DNA from: an uncultured Candidatus Saccharibacteria bacterium
GTDB lineage: Bacteria > Patescibacteriota > Saccharimonadia > CAILAD01 > GCA-016700035
Assembly: GCA_937996675.1 (NCBI GenBank)
Contig: CALKUN010000125.1
Coordinates: forward strand, 1-5,556
Length of the DNA stretch: 5,556 nucleotides
Direction: 5' to 3'
The notes under the pieces are model-generated. The model ran no database searches. It had not been told where the DNA came from and saw only the letters and a program-made list of their open reading frames with translations. How positions within the stretch are numbered: the stretch's first letter is position 1; each line of letters starts with the position of its first letter. Below are positions 1-4,490 of the stretch, in pieces. A program made the position numbers and the translations under genes.

Positions 1-7
1 ACTTGCC

Positions 8-277
8 TTACTTGCTGGCCTGGTGGATCAGGGTACCTTCCGGCTCACCCATGATCACGCGGCGCAGCGCGCCCGGTTTGTTCATGTTGAACACCCGGAT
101 CGGCAGATCGTGGTCGCGGGCCAGGGTAAAAGCAGCAAGATCCATCACTTTGAGTTCTTTTTCAAGAACTTCATCATAACTCAGTTCCTGATAGAGCACG
201 GCATCCGGGTTCTTGACCGGGTCATCGGTGAACACGCCATCGACCTTGGTGGCTTTCAGCACGACGTCGGCTTCGAT
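8..277 (-). other. pyrH: PyrH-derived segment, probably foreign (gammaproteobacterial)
   Basis: This sub-segment encodes the last ~89 residues of the frame at 8-496. It resembles E. coli-type UMP kinase much more than any CPR homologue would be expected to. Codons are rich in CTG, ACC, GGC and CCG, as in many gammaproteobacteria. Family resemblance begins abruptly at the ATC-GAA codons, where a GATC sits at 275-278. Position 7 to the window edge holds nothing more. The left boundary of the foreign part is not visible, because the window ends 7 bases past the stop. Confidence 0.75.
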
Positions 278-496
278 CGACCGGTAGAAGGGTGGGTTAT
301 ACCACCCGGCGTACTCCATCGGAACAAAGGCCGGGAGGAGTGTCACCCCATCAGGGGCGAGGGTTGTGATCGTACGAGGGTCCCCCAACGCGGCTCGAGC
401 CTCGTCTTCGGAGATCCCTTCGATCTGTGGGCCCGTTTGGGCTTCATCCCACAGCGCGCGGTACAGCGCAGCTGCATCATATTCAGTTGAATTCAT
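8..496 (-). CDS. Chimeric frame: unknown N-terminus joined to PyrH C-terminus
   Basis: This 162-residue open frame has two unrelated halves. Residues 1 to about 73 match no family I recognise; they are acidic and contain a W-Y-N-P-P-F-Y-R stretch at 65-72. From residue 74 (I-E-A-D-V-V-L-K) to the end it matches the C-terminal third of gammaproteobacterial UMP kinase almost residue for residue, including K-V-D-G-V-F-T (84-90), E-K-E-L-K-V-M-D-L (112-120) and F-N-M-N-K-P-G-A-L-R-R (136-146). UMP kinase is normally about 240 residues. The phosphate-binding N-terminal part is absent, so the product cannot be an active kinase. The start is supported by AAAAGGA six bases upstream of the ATG. It lies 31 bases after the membrane-protein gene, so the N-terminal half probably belongs to that operon. 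The stop is TAA, unlike every other gene here. I infer an assembly chimera, with a true gene fusion less likely. Confidence 0.8.
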   Translation of the reverse strand: MNSTEYDAAALYRALWDEAQTGPQIEGISEDEARAALGDPRTITTLAPDGVTLLPAFVPMEYAGWYNPPFYRSIEADVVLKATKVDGVFTDDPVKNPDAVLYQELSYDEVLEKELKVMDLAAFTLARDHDLPIRVFNMNKPGALRRVIMGEPEGTLIHQASK

Positions 497-502
497 GATC
501 TG

Positions 503-509
503 TCCTTTT
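503..509 (-). promoter_or_regulatory. Ribosome binding site for the 8-496 frame
   Basis: AAAAGGA on the minus strand lies six bases upstream of the ATG at 496. It is a good Shine-Dalgarno sequence. It shows that the 5' part of the frame is a genuine translated gene even though its 3' part looks foreign. Confidence 0.6.
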
Positions 510-527
510 GTTGAGCTCGAGAGGTGT

Positions 528-1025
528 CTAGAAGATTGCGCCAGTGATCACGCGAACGAGACCACCGATGCCATACCCACCGTGTAGGAGGGCGAATTCG
601 ACAGCGTAGAGTGCCGTCAGCCCAAAGGCATGGATACGTAGCGATGTGCCGGTCATGCGTCGCCGCTTGTCCAGTAGAAGTACTGGAATCACAGCGCCGA
701 TGAGCGGCGTTACCAGTACTGCCCCGATACTCGAAGCAGCCTGTTTTTTGATCGAATCTTCACGAACAGAGATGTGGCCATTCTTGCGTTCGAGCATGAG
801 ACGGTTCAAAAACCACGAAGCAAGCTTCGAAGGATTATCGCGCACTCCTGCATCGATCAGCCAGATGCCAAAACACCAACTCGCAACAAAGGCCAAAGCC
901 GTTGAGAGTGGTTTATTGCGAATTGAAAGGGCCCAGAAAAGCGGGCCAAAAACGAGGTCGTCCAGGATGAAGAGCGTCACGATCGTGACACCCCACCAGA
1001 ACAGCCCTTCGGCGAGCTTTTTCAT
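528..1025 (-). CDS. Small multi-pass membrane protein, unknown function
   Basis: This is a 165-residue protein of a family I do not recognise. Hydrophobic stretches at about 8-33, 40-57, 97-118 and 131-165 suggest four or five membrane segments, the last stretch being glycine-rich. Between the second and third lies a polar, mostly basic loop of about 38 residues (60-96), which contains L-N-R-L-M-L-E-R-K. A K-R-R-R cluster (120-123) follows the third segment; by the positive-inside rule it should face the cytoplasm. There is no cleavable signal peptide. The start is fixed by AGGGAG six bases upstream, and a consensus promoter lies in the gap to the divergent arginine decarboxylase gene. The downstream frame begins 31 bases after its TAG stop, so the two are probably cotranscribed. 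Divergence from the decarboxylase raises the idea of a transporter partner, but nothing in the protein itself shows transport. Confidence 0.8.
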   Translation of the reverse strand: MKKLAEGLFWWGVTIVTLFILDDLVFGPLFWALSIRNKPLSTALAFVASWCFGIWLIDAGVRDNPSKLASWFLNRLMLERKNGHISVREDSIKKQAASSIGAVLVTPLIGAVIPVLLLDKRRRMTGTSLRIHAFGLTALYAVEFALLHGGYGIGGLVRVITGAIF

Positions 1026-1031
1026 GGGTTA

Positions 1032-1037
1032 CTCCCT
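1032..1037 (-). promoter_or_regulatory. Ribosome binding site of the membrane-protein gene
   Basis: AGGGAG on the minus strand lies six bases before the ATG at 1025. It confirms that start codon. Confidence 0.65.
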
Positions 1038-1061
1038 GAATAGTAGGTGCTATACCCGTGA

Positions 1062-1090
1062 ATTATACTACATATCACCATATTTGTCAA
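1062..1090 (-). promoter_or_regulatory. Perfect-consensus sigma70 promoter
   Basis: Read on the minus strand there is a TTGACA (1090-1085), a 17-base spacer and a TATAAT (1067-1062). Both hexamers are exact consensus with optimal spacing. Transcription should start near 1055, giving a leader of about 30 bases before the membrane-protein ATG at 1025. The element fills much of the divergent intergenic region, so its activity may be coupled to that of the plus-strand gene. Confidence 0.85.
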
Positions 1091-1112
1091 TGTATACCAT
1101 CGAGAACAGGTG

Positions 1113-1121
1113 TGGTAAAAA
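1113..1121 (+). promoter_or_regulatory. Possible extended -10 box of the arginine decarboxylase gene
   Basis: TGG followed by TAAAAA is an extended -10-like element (TGn plus 4 of 6 consensus bases), with no good -35 at the usual distance. The ATG at 1133 is only 11 bases downstream, so the transcript would have a leader of a few bases at most. The same TGGTAAAA occurs just before the ABC-F start. An alternative is TATACT at 1064-1069, which overlaps the divergent -10 and would give a leader of about 57 bases. Neither is secure. Confidence 0.35.
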
Positions 1122-1132
1122 TAAGAGATATT

Positions 1133-1612
1133 ATGAATATCCACATCACAAAATCATCCGCTACAGAAGAAACTGAATTAGCCGCTTTTGATGCTTGTTT
1201 GCAAGATTGCGGTATAGCTGACCAAAACCTCATTTACCTCTCATCAATCATCCCACCAGATACAAATATCGTTTTGGAAAAGCCCAATTACGACGAAGGT
1301 CACTTTGGAAACAAGCTCTATGTCGTGATGGCACAACAGCGCGAAAGTCGCCGACACCGCCAGGCATGGGCTGGGATTGGCTGGGTAAAAGACAGTGTCA
1401 CGGGCAAAGGGCTCTTCGTCGAGCACGAAGGAGAGTCTGAGGACCAGGTCGAAAAGGATATCTACAAGACACTTACGAGCATGATGGAGCGTCGCCCCAA
1501 CCCGAATGGATGGTCGGAGATCGAGATGGTCGTTCAGGGAGCCGCGTGTGGTGACAAGCCCGTCTGTGCCATGGTTGTCGCAGCCTACCAGTCTGAAGAC
1601 TGGAACTCATAG
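1133..1612 (+). CDS. Pyruvoyl-dependent arginine decarboxylase proenzyme
   Basis: This 159-residue protein matches the PvlArgDC family, which converts arginine to agmatine and CO2 with a covalently bound pyruvoyl group instead of pyridoxal phosphate. The N-terminus M-N-I-H-I-T, then T-E-L-A-A-F-D (14-20), then N-L-I-Y-L-S-S-I-I-P-P (32-42) are typical. The serine pair S37-S38 aligns with the self-cleavage site (Ser52-Ser53 in the Methanocaldococcus jannaschii enzyme), where the second serine becomes pyruvoyl. N32 aligns with that enzyme's active-site Asn47. The catalytic glutamate is probably E97 or E99 in V-E-H-E-G. Length is normal for the family. An upstream in-frame ATG at 1058 would add 25 residues that do not fit the family and would overlap the divergent promoter, so I chose 1133. 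It is the only recognisable plus-strand gene. I see no other polyamine gene nearby. The stop is TAG. Confidence 0.92.
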   Translation: MNIHITKSSATEETELAAFDACLQDCGIADQNLIYLSSIIPPDTNIVLEKPNYDEGHFGNKLYVVMAQQRESRRHRQAWAGIGWVKDSVTGKGLFVEHEGESEDQVEKDIYKTLTSMMERRPNPNGWSEIEMVVQGAACGDKPVCAMVVAAYQSEDWNS

Positions 1613-1656
1613 ACTGGCTCTATCGACCCAATAGAAAATGATGTCCACCTTCGCAG

Positions 1657-1684
1657 GAGAAATAAAGGCTAGCGCCGAGCCAAC
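1657..1684 (-). terminator. Weak possible terminator of the ABC-F/RNHCP pair
   Basis: On the minus strand GGCT, a seven-base loop and AGCC overlap the stop codon of the RNHCP gene and are followed by TTTATTT. The stem is only 4 bp, so this is tentative. The 56-base gap between these converging genes holds no stronger hairpin. Confidence 0.25.
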
Positions 1685-1965
1685 TCTACCACTCGATTAA
1701 AATCATCGTCATCGCTCGTCCGATTAGGCTTGATATGCGCACAATCCTGACAGCGATGAGTAATGATGTATTCCCCGCTTTTCTCGGTCACCCGGATAGG
1801 TTCCATGAGCGCACCGCAGGTTGAAGCCCGGTCTCCAGGATTGACATCCACATGCTTCGACCACAGACAATCAGGGCAGTGATTGGTATATCCATTCCCG
1901 GTCACTTCCCCACCACAATGTCCGCAGACAAAGTCTTCGATCTGGCGACTAAACTGCTTGGCCAT
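1669..1965 (-). CDS. RNHCP domain zinc-binding protein
   Basis: This is a 98-residue protein of the RNHCP family, named after a conserved motif that appears here as T-N-H-C-P (27-31). C14-x2-C17 and C30-x2-C33 form a zinc ribbon-like pair, followed by the diagnostic L-W-S-K-H-V-D (34-40) and P-G-D-R (43-46). C50 and C72-x2-C75, the latter in H-R-C-Q-D-C, make a second likely metal site. The molecular role of the family is not established to my knowledge; nucleic-acid binding is only a guess from the zinc-ribbon look. Its ATG follows the ABC-F stop by two bases, and no clear Shine-Dalgarno sequence lies in the overlap, so translation is probably coupled to the ABC-F gene. That arrangement hints at a ribosome- or RNA-related job. 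The stop is TAG. Confidence 0.9.
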   Translation of the reverse strand: MAKQFSRQIEDFVCGHCGGEVTGNGYTNHCPDCLWSKHVDVNPGDRASTCGALMEPIRVTEKSGEYIITHRCQDCAHIKPNRTSDDDDFNRVVELARR

Positions 1966-1967
1966 AG

Positions 1968-3638
1968 CTAGTTCTTTTCGGGGTCTTCAATAAGATGATG
2001 TTGAATGGCGTATTTTCGAGAAGCCTTTTCATCAAGCACTCGCCCATTCTCGACGACGACATAGCGATTAATATTAATCTCGCGCAAGAACTCCCGGTCG
2101 TGACTGACGACGAGAAGTGTGCCCGGATAGGTCGCGAGGGCTTTCCCAAGCGCTTCACTGGCAGCAACTTCGAGATGGTTGGTCGGCTCATCGAGGATGA
2201 GGAGGTTTGTCGCCCGCAAGGCGTGCACGGCGAGGAACGCCTTACCACGCTGGCCCGGACTAACACGCGCGGCTTTCACCAGCTGGGCTTCGCGCGGAAT
2301 GCCAAAGCGCGCCAGTTCGGTCGAAGCCTTAGTCTGATCAACCTTTGCTAGTCGAGCAACATTATCTACGAGTGTATCTTCAGGGTCGGCAAATTCTGGT
2401 TGCTGGGCGATGAAGCCGATGCGCGTAGACTCGGCGACTTCTCGCGAGCCTTTCTTCAGCTCCAGCTCGCCAATCAAGATATGGACCAGTGTCGACTTAC
2501 CTTCGCCGTTCGGTCCGACTACTGCGATGCGATCATCACCGCCGATGCGCAGATCGTACGGCCCCATCTCGCGCCGGCCATAGTCAATCACCGCTCCCTC
2601 GAGCGTCGCCATATCGCCGCCTGGACGGTTCTTCGTAATCGGGAAGAGTACCTTGAGATCCATCACCTCGTCCGGTCGCTCGATCTCTTCAATCCTATCG
2701 AGTCTGGTTTGGATGGCTTTGGATTTTCGAGCTAGTGTAGTTCCGGCATTTTCGTTCTTCTTATTTGTGGCTAATTTGTCATTATCTCGTTGTGCTTTCT
2801 CACCACGATCGGTCCGCACACTCTGGCTCATAGCACTTGCACGGGCGGTCTCAAGTGCGTCGAGCTGATTCTGCTGGACTGCGTAGGCACGTTCTTGCGC
2901 AGCCCGCCCACGTTCTTCGTGCAAACGCCAGTCGGCAAAACCACCACCGAAGAAATCCATACCACCGGCTTGCGCTTTGAGTATCACCATCTTGTTCATG
3001 GTGTCTTTGAGGAACCGGCGATCGTGGGAAATAATGAGGAATCCGGCTTTTGAGTCACGGATGAATTTTTCAAGGATATCGATGCCAGCCAAATCAAGGT
3101 TGTTCGTCGGTTCGTCGAGGAGGAAGACATCGTATTGAGCAACAAGTACGGCGGCTAGAGCAAGCTTCGTCTGCTGTCCACCGCTGAGCTCCCCGACTTT
3201 TCGCTCCAGAAGATTTGGCGCCAGTCCGACTTCACGGAGTGCTCGTGGCAGGCGTTCTTCCTGCGAATACGCACCCAGCGACTCAAGCCGTTCGAGCGCT
3301 TCATTATAGACTGTATCATCTTCGGCCATGTTTTCAGTTGCTGCGTCGAGATCCCGATACGCTTGCGCGACACCAGTCAGCTGCTCGATACACTCTTGTG
3401 CCGTCAGTTCATGCCATATGCTGAGCTCCTGCGGCATAAAGCCGACAATGTCACGCGTCCGGTCGATCACACCATCGGTCGGCTGGATCTCGCCGACGAG
3501 CAATCGCAAGAGTGTCGACTTCCCAGCTCCATTCGGCCCGATGAGGCCAATGCGGTCGCCCGGCCCGATCGAGAAGCTAATCGAGTCAATAATAGGAGTA
3601 TGACCGTATTCAAAACGGATATTTTCTAAGCGAATCAT
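1968..3638 (-). CDS. ABC-F family ATPase (translation factor type)
   Basis: This 556-residue protein has two ABC ATPase domains in one chain and no membrane segments, the layout of ABC-F proteins. These bind the ribosomal E site and act on stalled or antibiotic-blocked translation. Domain 1 (about 1-225) has Walker A G-P-N-G-A-G-K-S (34-41), signature L-S-G-G-Q (151-155), Walker B with E176 (V-F-L-L-D-E-P-T-N-N-L-D) and switch histidine H205. A charged, probably helical linker spans about 240-330 and is rich in Lys, Arg, Asp and Glu. Domain 2 has Walker A G-P-N-G-E-G-K-S (375-382), a signature changed to V-S-P-G-Q (459-463), Walker B L-L-I-L-D-E-P-T-N-H-L-E (479-490) with E484, and H513. I cannot tell a housekeeping from an antibiotic-protection member. 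The start matches the family N-terminus. It is followed two bases later by the RNHCP gene. The stop is TAG. Confidence 0.93.
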   Translation of the reverse strand: MIRLENIRFEYGHTPIIDSISFSIGPGDRIGLIGPNGAGKSTLLRLLVGEIQPTDGVIDRTRDIVGFMPQELSIWHELTAQECIEQLTGVAQAYRDLDAATENMAEDDTVYNEALERLESLGAYSQEERLPRALREVGLAPNLLERKVGELSGGQQTKLALAAVLVAQYDVFLLDEPTNNLDLAGIDILEKFIRDSKAGFLIISHDRRFLKDTMNKMVILKAQAGGMDFFGGGFADWRLHEERGRAAQERAYAVQQNQLDALETARASAMSQSVRTDRGEKAQRDNDKLATNKKNENAGTTLARKSKAIQTRLDRIEEIERPDEVMDLKVLFPITKNRPGGDMATLEGAVIDYGRREMGPYDLRIGGDDRIAVVGPNGEGKSTLVHILIGELELKKGSREVAESTRIGFIAQQPEFADPEDTLVDNVARLAKVDQTKASTELARFGIPREAQLVKAARVSPGQRGKAFLAVHALRATNLLILDEPTNHLEVAASEALGKALATYPGTLLVVSHDREFLREININRYVVVENGRVLDEKASRKYAIQHHLIEDPEKN

Positions 3639-3646
3639 GTTTACCT

Positions 3647-3655
3647 ATTTTACCA
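3647..3655 (-). promoter_or_regulatory. Extended -10 promoter close to the ABC-F start
   Basis: On the minus strand TGG then TAAAAT forms an extended -10 element (5 of 6 consensus plus TGn). Only eight bases separate it from the ATG at 3638, so transcription should begin at or a few bases before the start codon. I find no convincing -35. A 5-bp inverted repeat (CTCAT/ATGAG, 3656-3672, loop of seven) lies directly upstream and could be an operator or chance. Confidence 0.5.
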
Positions 3656-3674
3656 CTCATACAAAGCATGAGCG

Positions 3675-3853
3675 CTATACCCCAAAGTTTGCGACGAGTT
3701 TCTCTAGTGCGGTAGCTCGAATGTAGCCCTGTCGCTATAGCGATACCCGCTATTCACTACCGTCTCCAGCTCAAAAATCGGCGAGCCGGGTACATCAATA
3801 ACAACCAGCCGGGCACCAGACTTTAGCTTGCGTTCGTAAGTATCATGTTTCAT
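3675..3853 (-). pseudogene. Remnant of an M16-type metallopeptidase gene (N-terminus)
   Basis: From the ATG at 3853 a 49-codon frame encodes M-K-H-D-T-Y-E-R-K, then L-K-S-G-A-R-L-V-V-I, V-P-G-S-P, V-V-N-S-G-Y-R-Y-S-D and F-E-L-P-H before a TAG at 3706-3704. This order (short strand, Gly turn, S-G-x-R-Y, then x-L-P-H) resembles the start of M16 (insulinase/pitrilysin-like) domains, in which P-H opens the zinc motif H-x-x-E-H. Shifting frame exactly there continues as L-E-K-L-V-A-N-F-G-V to a TAG at 3677-3675, which looks like the continuation of the motif region after a small deletion. The second zinc histidine would be lysine. The remaining ~350 or more residues are missing. No Shine-Dalgarno sequence is seen. 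Alternatively it is a short unrelated protein; the family match is from memory of the motif pattern. Confidence 0.45.
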
Positions 3854-3892
3854 ACCATTCAGTTTACATCTTACAAGCCGAAATATACGAGA

Positions 3893-3926
3893 AGCCGTCC
3901 CAAACTCAAGTGAGTCTGGGACGGCT
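3893..3926 (-). terminator. Strong hairpin, likely intrinsic terminator
   Basis: A 10-bp perfect stem (AGCCGTCCCA pairing with TGGGACGGCT), one A/C mismatch, then 4 more pairs (ACTC/GAGT) close on a four-base loop. On the minus strand the stem is followed by TTCTCGTATATTT, a broken T-run. On the plus strand no T-run follows. It lies 33 bases after the stop of the 146-residue gene, so it most likely ends that transcript and insulates the genes downstream. Confidence 0.75.
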
Positions 3927-3958
3927 GACATCTAGCTGTGGTCTTTAGGCGCCGTGCC

Positions 3959-4399
3959 CTAGAGCTCAGACACCCACGCCTTCTCGGCTTCGTTCATTGG
4001 TCGCTCGGTGCCATCAGGCTCACGGACGCGACCCTTTAGATGCACCACAAGATCGCGTCTACTCATGAGTCGTACGACCTCCATGCCAGAGAACCAGCTG
4101 GAGGTCCCCTGCACAACCACGAGATAGAGCTTCTCGCTCTCCAGCCACTCAGCGAAGGAGTTCTGGATGCGCTCGTTGCGTACCAGCCATCGCCAGAGGC
4201 ATCTGCCATTGTGGAAGGTCATCTCCTCACCGAGCGGGGGTGACGGGACATCGTGGATCTGAACCACTGCAGGCATAGGCGTGAAGATGCTGATAGACGA
4301 CACGTGGATGCCGTGCTCTCCGTACTCCACGATCCTGACGCAGCCTGGGCAGACGACATCGCTCCTATCTTGCGCTTGCATCGGTTCCGTACTGGTCAT
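3959..4399 (-). CDS. Orphan 146-residue hypothetical protein
   Basis: I do not recognise this protein. It has a C-P-G-C pair (17-20), a further C67, and histidines at 29, 32, 49 and 63, so a metal site or redox pair in the N-terminal half is possible. Residues 33-50 look like alternating beta strand, and 68-94 (L-W-R-W-L-V ... E-W-L-E-S-E-K-L-Y-L) contain tryptophan-rich amphipathic segments. A charged tail with E-P-D-G-T-E-R-P follows. There is no signal peptide or membrane segment, so it should be cytoplasmic. The start is supported by AAAGG six bases upstream and by a promoter in the gap after the HisRS gene. A strong hairpin follows its TAG stop, so it is probably transcribed alone. Its reading frame has clean Shine-Dalgarno, promoter and terminator signals, which is good evidence that it is a real gene. 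Confidence 0.75.
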   Translation of the reverse strand: MTSTEPMQAQDRSDVVCPGCVRIVEYGEHGIHVSSISIFTPMPAVVQIHDVPSPPLGEEMTFHNGRCLWRWLVRNERIQNSFAEWLESEKLYLVVVQGTSSWFSGMEVVRLMSRRDLVVHLKGRVREPDGTERPMNEAEKAWVSEL

Positions 4400-4405
4400 T
4401 CTGAG

Positions 4406-4410
4406 CCTTT
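4406..4410 (-). promoter_or_regulatory. Ribosome binding site of the 146-residue orphan
   Basis: AAAGG on the minus strand lies six bases before the ATG at 4399 and supports that start. Confidence 0.5.
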
Positions 4411-4436
4411 CGCTCGAGGTACTAAACGTATTCAGT

Positions 4437-4465
4437 AAAATACAATGTTTTTTCTATCCTTTCAA
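4437..4465 (-). promoter_or_regulatory. Probable sigma70 promoter of the 146-residue orphan
   Basis: On the minus strand TTGAAA (4465-4460, 5 of 6) and TATTTT (4442-4437, 4 of 6) are 17 bases apart, with an A-rich spacer. Transcription would start near 4430, leaving a leader of about 30 bases. It lies between the HisRS stop and the orphan start, so the orphan need not depend on readthrough from hisS. No clear terminator for hisS is seen in the 91-base gap. Confidence 0.55.
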
Positions 4466-4490
4466 GCATGAGCATCGTGTCTACAAGAGT

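Larger units (their letters stand above)
3639..3958. other. 320-base region without an intact gene
   Basis: Between the ABC-F gene and the 146-residue orphan there is no intact gene. The stretch contains the ABC-F promoter, an M16-like gene remnant and a strong hairpin terminator, each listed separately. The longest open frame here would start at 3931, but its first 26 codons run through the terminator hairpin, so that start is not credible. Confidence 0.7.

Noticed and set aside
8..496. Annotation as a complete UMP kinase
   Set aside because: Only the last third of PyrH is present; the N-terminal nucleotide-binding part is replaced by unrelated sequence.
1058..1132. Earlier ATG as start of the arginine decarboxylase
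   Set aside because: The 25 extra residues do not fit the family, and the stretch overlaps the divergent promoter; M-N-I-H-I-T at 1133 is the typical family start.
1995..3629. Several plus-strand open frames opposite the ABC-F gene
   Set aside because: They are antisense shadows of a well-supported ABC-F coding sequence and show no family features.
1968..3638. ABC transporter ATPase for membrane transport
   Set aside because: Two fused ATPase domains with a charged linker, no permease gene nearby and no membrane segment indicate ABC-F.
3854..3931. Longer start (75 residues) for the frame ending at 3704
   Set aside because: Its first codons are made by the terminator hairpin, and the M16-like similarity begins at the internal ATG at 3853.
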